Shown here: in pieces, positions 45,980 through 56,679 of the stretch
Position numbering within the stretch: the stretch's first letter is position 1
How the letters are laid out: each line of letters begins with the position of its first letter
Assembly (NCBI GenBank): GCA_012861695.1
Contig: JAAOOA010000581.1
Span: 20,001-84,000, forward strand
Origin: Trematomus loennbergii
Taxonomy: Eukaryota > Chordata > Actinopteri > Perciformes > Nototheniidae
Length of the DNA stretch: 64,000 nucleotides
Direction: 5' to 3'
Notes under the pieces: model-generated
Told to the model about the DNA's origin: nothing
What the model saw: the letters and a program-made list of their open reading frames with translations, nothing else
Database searches by the model: none
Position numbers and translations under genes: made by a program

Positions 45980-46957
45980 AAATGTTCATCAGCAGGAGAG
46001 GACTCTTTAAAGTAGAGACACTACATACTGATATACACCTGAACATCAGCAGGAGAGGACTCTTTAAAGTAGAGACACTACATACTGATATACACCTGAA
46101 CATCAGCAGGAGAGGACTCTTTAAAGTAGAGACACTACATACTGATATACACCTGAACATCAGCAGGAGAGGACTCTTTAAAGTAGAGACACTACATATG
46201 ATATACACCTGAACATCAGCAGGAGAGGACTCTTTAAAGTAGAGACACTACATACTGATATACACCTGAACATCAGCAGGAGAGGACTCTTTAAAGTAGA
46301 GACACTACATACTGATATACACCTGAACATCAGCAGGAGAGGACTCTTTAAAGTAGAGACACTACATACTGATATCTGAACATCAGCAGGAGAGGACTCT
46401 TTAAAGTAGAGACACTACATACTGATATACACCTGAACATCAGCAGGAGAGCACTCTTTAAAGTAGAGACACTACATACTGATATCTGAACATCAGCAGG
46501 AGAGGACTCTTTAAAGTAGAGACACTACATACTGATATCTGAACATCAGCAGGAGAGCACTCTTTAAAGTAGAGACACTACATACTGATATACACCTGAA
46601 CATCAGCAGGAGAGGACTCTTTAAAGTAGAGACACTACATACTGATATACACCTGAACATCAGCAGGAGAGGTACTTTAAAGTAAAGACACCACATACTG
46701 ATATACACATGAACATCAGCAGGAGAGGACTCTTTAAAGTAGAGACACTACATACTGATATACACCTGAACATCAGCAGGAGAGGACTCTTTAAAGTAGA
46801 GACACTACATACTGATATCTGAACATCAGCAGGAGAGGACTCTTTAAAGTAGAGACACTACATACTGATATCTGAACATCAGCAGGAGAGGACTCTTTAA
46901 AGTAGAGACACTACATACTGATATCTGAACATCAGCAGGAGAGGACTCTTTAAAGCA
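45980..46957. repeat. 57/50 bp minisatellite, 18 copies
   Basis: The unit AACATCAGCAGGAGAGGACT, CTTTAAAGTAGAGACACTAC, ATACTGATATACACCTG is repeated 18 times, counted by its CAGCAGGAGA word. About a third of the copies lack the ACACC-containing 7 bases and are 50 bp. These short units cluster at 46370-46550 and 46810-46957. The 124-codon minus frame over it (45834-46208) is a translation of the repeat. Confidence 0.97.
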
Positions 46958-47984
46958 AGCGTGTAAATATGACTTGGTATTTCCTCCATTCTTGCTCACA
47001 TACCTTTTGAATTGACCAACAAAAAAAACAGAGAAAGGAAATCAGAGTTCACGATGTAGAAAATCAGAGAGACAATGAATGTTTCTGTAAAAACGGATTC
47101 CTACGTACGTCAGCAAAGGGCAGGGAGAACAGAAAGATGGAGGTTTTGGAGAGGATGAGGACGGTTACGCTGATCCATCAGGAAATTACAGGTAAAATAG
47201 GAATGTGGGTCCATCAGGTGCAGATGAGCTGGAGCCGGAGGGCAGGTGGAGTTCAGGATCTTTGAAGCTGATATGAGATCAGTTCTTATATTCTCCACCG
47301 TACACCTAGAACTGGTCCGATTCACACTTTTGCAGATCTAACTGGACTCAGTGTAGATTAGCCAACAAACTCTTACAAAATGAAAAGCTTGTGCATGTTA
47401 CAAAATAACTTTTTACCGGCACACATACAAGTCATCTATACATGTAATATGTATAGATGACCCAAATATGTATGTTCATTTAATTCATTTCTTATTTTAA
47501 AAGTTACTTAACTGTATATTTATTTATTTGTTTATTCCACACATGGCAGTTATTTTAAAACAAAACATGTACACTTATACTAGTTTTTTTTATATATATA
47601 TATATATATATAGCGCAAGGTGGAGAAGAACATCTTATTTGACCTGCCCCTTCTTAGAAAGGTTAGGTTAGGGTTAGGGTTTTTAAGGTAACCCTTAAAA
47701 ATGAAATAACCATTAAAAAGTCAAATAAAAGCAATATTCTTTCAGTCACAGTTGCTTACAAATACTGAAACATAAAACCAGAACACAATCAAAAGTAAAC
47801 TAATTACGCTTTCTTTATACATTTTCTTAAACATAAAAATGTTCTTACAGCCCTTTAAATCATTCGGCAAATAATTCCACTTCTTTACACAAACTACAGA
47901 GATATCATTTCAATGTTATCTTTAATATTATTCATCTTTAATCTTGTGTGAATCTGTGCTGTCCTGTTTTTCATCGTGTTGCTG
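46958..47984. other. Unassigned sequence with TA run and telomere-like hexamers
   Basis: A TA run lies at 47592-47611. GGTTAGGTTAGGGTTAGGG at about 47661-47680 contains two to three TTAGGG-type hexamers, a very short interstitial telomere-like motif. No gene is seen. Confidence 0.45.
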
Positions 47985-48042
47985 TTTCAATCTGCATTTC
48001 CCCACAGGGATCAGTAAAGGTCCATCTGATCTTATCTTGTGT
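47985..48042 (+). mobile_element. LINE 3' tail fragment
   Basis: ATTTCCCCACAGGGATCAGT followed by AAAGGTCCATCTGATCTTATCTT resembles the end of a fish LINE with a short tandem tail (ATCTT units). Only the end is present. Confidence 0.45.
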
Positions 48043-48895
48043 TCACTATCTTATGTTTCTTCCATTTCAAGGCAGCCATGATCTCTTTCAGAAACATAAA
48101 CACAGCTGAAGTGTCGTGCTGACATGGGGCCTCAGTTAAACACCACGTAGACCCATGGAAATGTCATGTCATTGTCATTGTCGTTGGAGGTGATTTGAGC
48201 AAAGATCTATGAGAGAAATACCACTAAGCCTGTATTTAAAGAGTTAAACTCTGAGAGCGGCTGCAGAAGGCCATCCCGCTCGAGCCGGAGGTCTTTCCTG
48301 CTCGCATGCCAAAGGAAGGAGAAAGCATTCCTCCTGCAGAATATGAACACACGCACAATTGAAACGAGTCTGCTGGAAGAGAGTGAAAACGCTCCAGGCA
48401 CTTGTTCTGTTTTCATTCCAAGTGAACAATAAACGGAGGGCTTTGCATTATTTTGATAACCGTTGGACTGTGCTGTAAAGTCTGTGGAGTTTGAATGATG
48501 ATTTATTTGAGGGTTTGACAAGTCATAAATTCATCATGAGGTAGATTGTGTGCGCACCCTGGATCTGCATGTAGAATTTGATATTGCATCAGTTTCTACA
48601 TGTCTTAATGTCCTGTTGGTGACTCTTGCATGCACTGTGTATGACTTTTTATGCAACTGCTTTTGCTTACAAATATCACTTATGTAAGTTTAATGGACCT
48701 TATACAACATCTTGCATGAGTTATTAAAACCTTGGGAAGGCCTTGTAGAAGAAGTAAGGGGAATAAAATAAGGTTAATCAAATATCTGTACATGTTGATC
48801 TATACAAATTGAAGCATTTGTAATACCTTGACTATGAAAATAGCCTCTTAAATGTGTGCACAAACTATGATAACAATAAGAAAAAGATCAGGAGG
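48043..48895. other. Unassigned sequence downstream of ppp1r3c
   Basis: No recognised repeat or gene. A 104-codon minus frame at 48207-48521 has no recognisable motif. Confidence 0.35.
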
Positions 48896-49792
48896 CACAT
48901 TTAGATCAAGTATAGACATTTTATTTCTGAAAGGGAAATACTTTACAAACACTTTCAAGTGAAACAAAATGCTGGGCGCAGACAGACCCTTCTTCACAGA
49001 GAACCGATTGTTTTCAAGATAAAGATACACCTCATTTCCAGCCACACATACTGTACACTCATCACACATCTTAAAAACTCTCAAATATAAACATCCCATC
49101 ACTCCTTTTTCAAAACTTACTTTAACCCATCCATCTTCCAAGGACGAGACAACCAATCACGTGCATCGTCTCTTTTGATAGCAGCTCTCAATAACCAAAA
49201 TATTACATCATCCCAACGACATTTCTCATCATACATGTACAATTCACAGGGAGGGAAAGAAAGGGCTGCATGGCTCAACATTTATTTTAAATAAGGCCCT
49301 TTTGAGTTTAATTATTCTCTCATTTGAAGTTGCAAAGGTTTAGTGTCTTCCATTAGCAATGAATCAGCTGTGTTTCATTTAGTAGAGAACCATTCTGTCG
49401 CCATGTACTTCCCCTTCAATATGAAGGACTTAATCATGTTGATTTCTACTTCTTCAGTTTACGGAAATCAAATTGAGAGGGTCATCTCAATCAGTGCATA
49501 TTTAACCATTAAATCTGGCCCTCCAAAGGGGACTCTAACTCTCGTTATGGGCTATACACATCGTCTGCATTTTAGTGGGCAGGCACTCTGAGAAGGCACA
49601 TTAACATTATACAAACATTTCCACATGAATCCTTGCTCTCTGAGTCCACGTTACAGCGAGAAGCAGGTCAGTTGTTCTGTGTTTGCTTCAGTTCAGTTTC
49701 TGGCTGAGAGCCGCTCACAGCTTGGACTCGCACCGAATGCCCCCGTTTCTTATCTTATTCCAATGTCATTTCAGCAAACAAGAGTCATGGTT
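48896..49792 (-). other. ppp1r3c: Probable 3' UTR and polyadenylation signal of ppp1r3c
   Basis: Downstream of the stop codon the minus strand has no repeat or new gene for about 900 bp. AATAAA lies at 48925-48920 and another at 49286-49281, so two polyadenylation sites are possible. The 102-codon minus frame at 48848-49156 would fall in this UTR and is not supported as a gene. Confidence 0.5.
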
Positions 49793-51691
49793 TCACCAAT
49801 AAGGCAAGGCGCTATCTATCCGACCCCAGCTCTGCCAGCCGGGGAAAAGTCCAGTGGACATGCGGGGGCTTCCAAACTGATCAAACTCCATCTCAAGAAC
49901 CTTCACCCCTTTGTTTTCGCAGGGTTTCCTCTGCTCCAGAGACGTTTGTGGCGGTGTCAGAACATTTAGATCCACTCCGTTCCAGCCGACGTGCTTCAGG
50001 ATGTAGTTATTGCCGTCGTTATTGTCCCAGAAGGTCCGCTCCTGGGTTGTGAAGCAGATGCAGAACTCCACGCGGTTTTGCGGCGGGATTTGGGCGGGCA
50101 GATCCAGGACGAAGGCGAAGGTGTCGGAGTCCTGGCAGCTGTACACGTTGTTCATGAAGGAGCACTCGACGTCGGTGAAACTGACCCACGAGTCGTATGT
50201 TGCTCGAAGCTTCACCTTCTTCTCGAAGCCCATGTTTCGGACCTTTATGGTGCCGGTGAGCGAGCGTTCCTGCAGCGAACAGTTCTCCAAACACACAGAG
50301 TTGGCAATCAGCCGGTTCCTGAAGTCTAGGTAGTCGGCGGACGGTTGTTTAAAGTCCAGCACCAGGTTTTGCACCGAGTTAATCTTTAGGTCCATGGTTG
50401 CCGCTTCCAAGTCGAACATGTCGAACTGGAGCTCCTCGGCGATGCTTTTACTTCGTTTCTGGTACGGCTCGTCGTCAAACTTGGAGAAGACGTGGATGGC
50501 TGTGAGAGACATTCCTTTAGTGTCGGCGAACACCACCTTCTTCTTCTTGCAGGCGTTGTCGTTTCCGCTCCATCCCATGCAGTTTACGTCGTCCATGGCC
50601 CTCTGCTGGCTGCTGAGGCAGGGACGAAGAGGTTTGAAAAGCTGCTGATTGTTGGACGACTGCTTCACCCGGTTCTTGGTCCTCTGAAGGTCCTCGTAGG
50701 AGCTGAGGAAACCCCGGAGAGGAGGCGGAGAGTGGCTCATGTAGAATCTCATTGGCATCACAGGACCAGGCATCGCTGACGGACTGAAGGACCGGAGCAC
50801 ACTGAGGGAGGAGGCGTGTCGGGAGAGGAAATGGAGAAGGAGGTGGAGGGTGGAGAGAGAGAGAGAGAGAGGGAGAGAGAGAGAGAGGCAGAGAGTCAGA
50901 ACAATGGCTTCACTTTAAGCACTTCAAAATGTCTGCTCTGATTTAAACTAAAACACCATAACTTTCTGCACAGTGACAAGATCTACAAAAGTAAAACTCT
51001 GCTTTTCTAGAGTTGGAAGAAGTACTCAGATTATTGAATTAAGTAAAAGTAGAAGTAATTAGATCTTGTACTTGAGTCAAAGTAGAAGTACTTAAAACTT
51101 GTACTTGAGTTAAAGTAGAAGTACTCAGATCTTGTAATTCAGTAAAAGTAGAAGTACTCAGATCTTGTAATTCAGTAAAAGTAGAAGTACTCAGATCTTG
51201 TAATTCAGTCAAAGTAGAAGTACTCAGATCTTGTAATTCAGTAAAAGTACTCAGATCTTGTAATTCAGTAAAAGTAGTACCAGAATGTGGGAATACTGAG
51301 TTACAAGTAAAAGTCCCGCATTCAAAATGTTACTCAAGTGAAAAGTAAGAAAGTATAAGCATTTAAAAATACTAAGTTACACAAGTAAAAGTAACTAGTA
51401 ACTAAACATTTAAAATAAATGTAGTGGAGTAAAAAGTACAATATGTGCTTACAGATGAGTGGATTAAAAGCATAAATTAGCATACTGTGAGAATACTGAA
51501 GTAAAGTAGAAGTTCCTCTAAAAGTACAGAACTTGAGTACATGTACTAAGTTATATTATATCACAGATCATGGCTTTTAAATCAAATTAAACTGTGCTTT
51601 CAATCGTCTGCGAAGTAAAAGTACTTCATGTTAAATCAGCAACACATGTCACAAATCAAACTGCTTCTGGTCCTTACCTTGCAGCACTCAT
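49793..51691 (-). CDS. ppp1r3c: Protein phosphatase 1 regulatory subunit 3C (protein targeting to glycogen)
   Basis: Two coding exons: 51691-51678 (ATG, then MSAA and part of codon 5) and 50801-49793, an inferred 340-residue protein. The first exon ends AAG before GTAAGG. The second is preceded by a pyrimidine tract and CAG. Exon 2 has no ATG at its open-frame start (GTG), which is why the small first exon is needed. Human PPP1R3C has the same layout. In order: the SPPPLRGFLSSYED segment (about 29-42), the PP1-binding KVVF (93-96) in KKKKVVFADTKG, and a CBM21 glycogen-binding region (about 150-277) with SADYLDFRNRL, CLENCSLQER and WDNNDGNNY (263-271). The C-terminus is FGSPRMSTGLFPGWQSWGR. 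The family brings PP1 to glycogen and activates glycogen synthase. Length and motifs look intact. Whether it is the a or b paralogue cannot be told. Confidence 0.93.
50846..50892. repeat. GA microsatellite in the ppp1r3c intron
   Basis: GA units with GGGA interruptions, about 45 bp, close to the splice acceptor of exon 2. Confidence 0.9.
51009..51560. mobile_element. Tol2-like hAT fragment in the ppp1r3c intron, with minisatellite
   Basis: AGTTGGAAGAAGTACTCAG at the left and GAGTACATGTACTAAGTTA at the right resemble degraded ends of the element at 9301-10490, in reverse orientation. Inside, AGATCTTGTAATTCAGTAAA plus AGTAGAAGTACTC is repeated about six times (51060-51270). This is the reverse complement of the 33 bp unit at 9930-10480, with changes. 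No clear target duplication is left. Confidence 0.75.
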
Positions 51692-51910
51692 GGGAGAAAT
51701 AAAGTTAGCGGTTCCAGTAAAAGTCTTCTTGATTCTAACAGAGCATACCACCGCCTCCTCTCTCTTCCTGCCTGCCTGCCTTTGTGCTGGGGTTGCTCAG
51801 CACTCGGGGATTTCTACTGCCTCACAGAGGACATTTGCATATGCAATCATCTGGTCTCTTAAACAGCCAATGAGAAGTGGGTGGAGTTCACCAGCAGCCA
51901 ATCAGCAGGA
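51692..51910 (-). promoter_or_regulatory. ppp1r3c: Probable ppp1r3c 5' UTR and promoter region
   Basis: Upstream of the ATG at 51691 lie an octamer ATTTGCAT (51833-51840), part of the palindrome ATTTGCATATGCAAT, and two CCAAT boxes (51867-51871 and 51898-51902, on the plus strand). No good TATA box is seen. The start of transcription is unknown; placement is by nearness to exon 1. Confidence 0.4.
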
Positions 51911-53925
51911 GCTTTGTTTGGCTGCCGGCCAGCTGGTAGGGGTGTGTCGCCGCATGGCCTCATTGAATGCTGAATCCTGCTGTTTCTCAGCTGTTTTCTG
52001 AGGGCCATGATGGACCCCTGCTGGTGGGGGGGGGGATTCCCACAGGAAGTCACTGTGTCGCACTTTGGAGAGAGTCAAAATGTGATTCATTATGTGACAT
52101 ATTTTTTATATATTTGTATATATCTGAGACCTATAATATATGCCTACAAATAGTATAATAGGAGAGATTTAAATCATTTGAGTTCTGCTAATATAATATA
52201 ATATCCACTTTAAAATACAATACACTAGTTAGCCAAATACTCATTGTCCTAAGTGTTTTATTTTTTAGCTTTTATGGCTTTTTGTATAGTTACATTTGGT
52301 GTAAATACTTGTCTTTAGCATCCTTTTTTAATGCTAAATTGTTTCTTAAAATTCTTGTTTTCTATTATCCTTATATAATTTATTTTTGTTTGTACTTTGC
52401 AACTTTCAACTCTCAAAATTGCATTCCAAGATAATATAGATAGAGAAGCAGTTTACTTCTAAAAATCTATATACATCTATTTCGGTAAATATTCTTTGTA
52501 TTTAATTGTTCATTGTAGCGGCAAAAACATTAGGAAGTAAGACAGAAAATTCACTCAAAATGTAAAATGCTATGGGTTCTGCTTATATAATGGCATTTTT
52601 TAGATGTAAGCTTTGAAAGGGAGTCTTGAAATTGCATTCCAAGAGAATATACAGTAGATAGAGGCAGTTCACTGAACATTAGGGTGCCGTTGGGGCAATG
52701 ATCCAAGTTCTAGGCAAGACATCCTTTAAAGAGCAATGGTTTCCTTTTACTGCCCTGCTGCCTTATACCTGGTAACAAAAACATGTACACTCTCTAGTGC
52801 ACCAATCCCAGTAGTCACAATGGATACCTTGTCTTTTACCTGCAAACCAAATCTACCTACAGTTACAAATACATGACCTGAACCCGAACCTTGTTGTTCT
52901 TCACCACAGATCTTTTTTAACCACTTCATTATGACACCCGATGCTTTGTCTTTTTAATCCCATCCTGCTTAGGTGCTGTTTACGCGAGACTTTAATAATT
53001 AGATTAAAACACATGTCATGTCACATATCCTGAAGGTGTAAAGTCCAACATATGACCAAAGGTTGAAATGTTCTTGGCGTTTTTGGTGTTCTCTTGGTCA
53101 AAGTGGTTTTGTCCTGCATACATGTTGACAGGCAGGCTATTTATATAAACCTCATTGATTTTCTTTTAAGCGGTGGGTTAAACATTATCCTGGAGGCCGA
53201 GCAGGAAAGTGTTTTAAACAACCGATAGAAATGAGTGAATCAAATGGTCTATAAAACAGTCTCTGTCTGATGTGAGAAGCTTTGATTGATCTGTGAGAAA
53301 GCTGTTTGCATCAGGTCAAAGTGTTAAATGCAAAATGACGACCCCTCCCACCTTGAGGTTAAATCAAAGAACTGTGCCAAGTGGAAAAAAATCGTTTTAT
53401 CACAAACCCTAAAAGCTGCCGTGTCGTTTATTGCACGTCAAACCAACAAATATTCCAAAATTAGGATTATTTTAGTAAAAGATAAGATCTGTGTCTTCAG
53501 GATGCAGATGGTAATGGATGGGAGCCGCTCAGTCCAAACGTTTGAGAGAAACCCTTCATCAGATACAGTGTGATGCTAATGAGGCTAACGACAGTCGTTA
53601 ATCAAAACAAAGTATATTTGTATCACAAAACACCTCTCAGTGGGATTTACAGATCAACAAACAGCCCACAGTGTTGAGAGATAAATAAAACTACAAGAAA
53701 ATAACAAAAGACAAGATTGAATGTAGATTACAAAAAAAAGACAATAAAAACAATAAATAAAATACCATAAAATGTAGGACTCAGGAGGACAAACATAGGG
53801 TAAACTTAAACCAGCTTTGACTATAGGCTTTATTAAAAAGGAAAGTCTTCAACAAGCTCTTAAAGGTTTAGACACTGTCTGCCTCCGTGATGAAAACAGG
53901 AAGTAGTATCCAGAGAAAAGGAGAT
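51911..53925. other. Unassigned intergenic sequence
   Basis: About 2 kb with no recognised gene. ATTGCATTCCAAGATAATAT and ATTGCATTCCAAGAGAATAT at about 52420 and 52632, about 212 bp apart, indicate a diverged duplication. Open frames of 60-135 codons have no motif. Confidence 0.35.
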
Positions 53926-55050
53926 CAGAGGCCTGTACTACGAAGCCGGATTTTCTCTTAGCCGGCTGACTTCAGGGAAAACTCGGGCTTTCCGGTCCTA
54001 CGACGCTGGTTCTCTTTTTAGCGGGCTAGATCTCCATGGTAACTTATGCTGAGCGGCTAACCTCCTCGGGAGGAGGTTTGGTTGCAGGCTAAGAGATCAA
54101 CTCAGTGAAAGCACCGCCTGCTGACCAATCAGAGCTCCATGTGCGGAGTTTAAAGCGATCAATTCATATTACAGGATAGAGGAAATACAGAAAAACTGCC
54201 GTTGCAGGAAAGACGGCCGGCAAAAATCAACTGACTGTGTGAACGTGAAAATGAATAGAATATCCCCTCCCATCTTCAGAGCAATCTGACTATTATAATA
54301 TTAGCGTTAAGAAAGCTTACTTAAATATCTGCCACGACATAAGTAACCGGATCAGAGTAACATTAAGTACAGTCCGCGGCACTGTGAGTGCAGACGTCGA
54401 TGTGTCCCATTATCATCATATCATATCACATCATAATGTATCATATATTTCCTTATCTGAGTCAGCTGAGCCGTATCTGGCCGTGCAACACTCACAGTGT
54501 CACATACTGTATGCAGAAGTATTATTTTAAGCAACACATTAAGTTGACGAAACACTCGAGTCAAATGTAATTAAAGTCAGATCGTGTCTTAGACGGGGCA
54601 GTGATTTCATAAACCTGTTAATGTACGCATTCAAACACTTTCTCTGTTACCAGCTGTATTCACCTTGCAGGTGCAGCTATGTGGCTTTTATCCTGGATAA
54701 AGTGTTTAAGTCATGGATGTTTAAAGTTAACTTCTTCATATTGACTAATATTAAAGTTAACTTTTCATTCAGGAAGTATGACGCTGCGCTGTCAGTACGC
54801 TTCTCCATGTTTGTGATTGGTCGAATGCTCCAGATACCACCACTTTCATGTGAACGCGCACCTAACTAGATAGGACACGGCTGGCTTGAGCGATCCACTT
54901 GATAACCGGCGTCGTAGGACCGCTTAGCCAGAGCGCGTATGTTTTGGATTGGGCCAACCGGCTAACTCCAACATATCCAGGATATGTTGAACTAGATTCG
55001 TAGTATACCCCCCAGGTTATGTTGAACCAGCTTCGTAGTACAGGCCTCTG
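53926..55050. mobile_element. DNA transposon with 21 bp inverted ends, superfamily unclear
   Basis: CAGAGGCCTGTACTACGAAG at the left and CTTCGTAGTACAGGCCTCTG at the right are exact inverses. A third, internal variant (GATTCGTAGTATACC, about 54993) lies near the right end, along with TTGAACTAG/TTGAACCAG. No matching flanking duplication was found. The interior lacks a transposase. The CAGAG terminus would suit hAT, but the missing 8-bp duplication leaves this open. Confidence 0.75.
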
Positions 55051-56679
55051 GTAGGATGGCGCCTGACCGTTTACACCTGTCAAAGTAAACAGATGTAATG
55101 TTAAAGTCCAAGTAGTGATTGTAGTCGCTGTAGAAATAATGATGCAAGTCAAATGCAGGAATCCACGATGATTAGGGCCACATGCGGAACAAAATGGACC
55201 AAAAGTTAAAAGATATTCTAACTTTTGTGAGAAATTCTGTAGGAATGAGATACTTATATACATAAAACATTGAATAACAGACTTACAAATACAAACACCA
55301 TGTCAATTTAAATACTGAATAATATGAATTTATACTGTAAAGCCTCAGTCTGTCTGTTTCAGGATTATCTTCATTTTTTTAATCGTTTTCTAAGTTATTG
55401 CTTTCCGATTCTGTGCAGCCCTGCAGGTCAGAGGTCATCTCCGAAGGGTTTTCCCCTCTCATGATCAGGCAGACTTTAGACCCCGAGTACGGAGCATGTC
55501 ACTTGTACATGCTCATAAAGACAACAGACCATCATTTATCACCCCCAAAATCAATCTCAACAAATTCAACCTCAATGACAGATGGCGTAAAAGTCAACAA
55601 ACATTTCCAAACACTGATAACAGGTTTACAAGAAGTGGAAATAGGTAAATATTATGGTTTATAAAGAAAGTATATTATACAGTTTCCATTAGAGAGTTTA
55701 CCTATTTCACCTCCAACCCTCACATGCGATCTCATTCTGTTTTTTTGACATATCTGCTGTTGATTTGGTGTTAAAGCTTTGCAATACTCAGTGTTTACTT
55801 GAACTATCATGCCGTGTGCAGGTGATCATTCAGGAGTCCGATTTCAAACAAAGGTTAAGCACACTGACGGCAAACTGATGCAACACACGAGCACATTGGT
55901 ATAGATAGATACATGATTGAAGGAGGAAGATTACAACTACTGTGTGCAGATGTTACACCACAGCTGGTTGCATCTGGGCAGAAATAGTGTTTCTTATGAC
56001 CAAGAGAAACTGTAAGGATTCATAAATAAGTTCATGCATGCCGTCTGTCCTTCAACTTCTGGCCTATCTGTGATTCTCCAGAACACACAGACCCTCAGTC
56101 TGCTCCTCAGAATCTGCTTTTTTAGAAACTCAGTGTTCCTTAAAGAGAAATTAGTCCACCACTAAACCTATTTATTTTAGCAGGGGTGAGAGGGGTTCGA
56201 GTCCCAGCGTGCCCCGGGGTAAAGGCAGGTAAACAGTCAATACGGACCATCATGTCACCAGTCAATATGGACCACCATGTCACCACAGATATGATTACAC
56301 TGATACCAAATCTAACATTAACAATGGATATGAACAAAAGCCAGAAAGCACACGATTAACATGGACATGTTCAGACTTTGCATCGCCCTCTTCCAGCTGA
56401 ATTTCACCGACCGTTATCAGCTCATATGTTCGCTTGAGTAAATATTGCTAAATCCGAAACCGATAAAGGGACGATAAACTGGAAAGAAAAGCAGAATTTA
56501 GCAATAAGATCAACTGTTGAGTAATTATTAACAAGGTCACATCATTGAGGCCTTTATTAAAACAAGCAAAAACTATTTTTGATCTTGAAAAATAACTAAA
56601 TCTACTCAATTTCTGTGTTTGCTTTAATGGTTTTTATTATATATCCTCATTGATTTGTAATCACTTGACCCATGCAGTT
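55051..56679. other. Unassigned intergenic sequence
   Basis: No gene or transposon end. A tRNA B-box-like GGTTCGAGTCC lies at 56194-56204 without an A box or clover-leaf arms that I can draw. Minus-strand frames are short and anonymous. Confidence 0.35.

Noticed and set aside
45834..46708. Repeat proteins with CSVSTLKSPLLLMFRCIS units
   Set aside because: They translate the 57/50 bp minisatellite, and frames end wherever a unit of the other length shifts phase.
47655..47690. Telomere or chromosome-fusion remnant
   Set aside because: Only two to three TTAGGG-like hexamers are present, too few to support an interstitial telomere.
50019..50779. Plus- and minus-strand frames overlapping the ppp1r3c second exon
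   Set aside because: They are shadows of a well-supported conserved coding exon and show no motif of their own.
56180..56215. tRNA gene suggested by GGTTCGAGTCC
   Set aside because: The B-box-like word is present, but no A box, acceptor stem or anticodon arm can be drawn around it.
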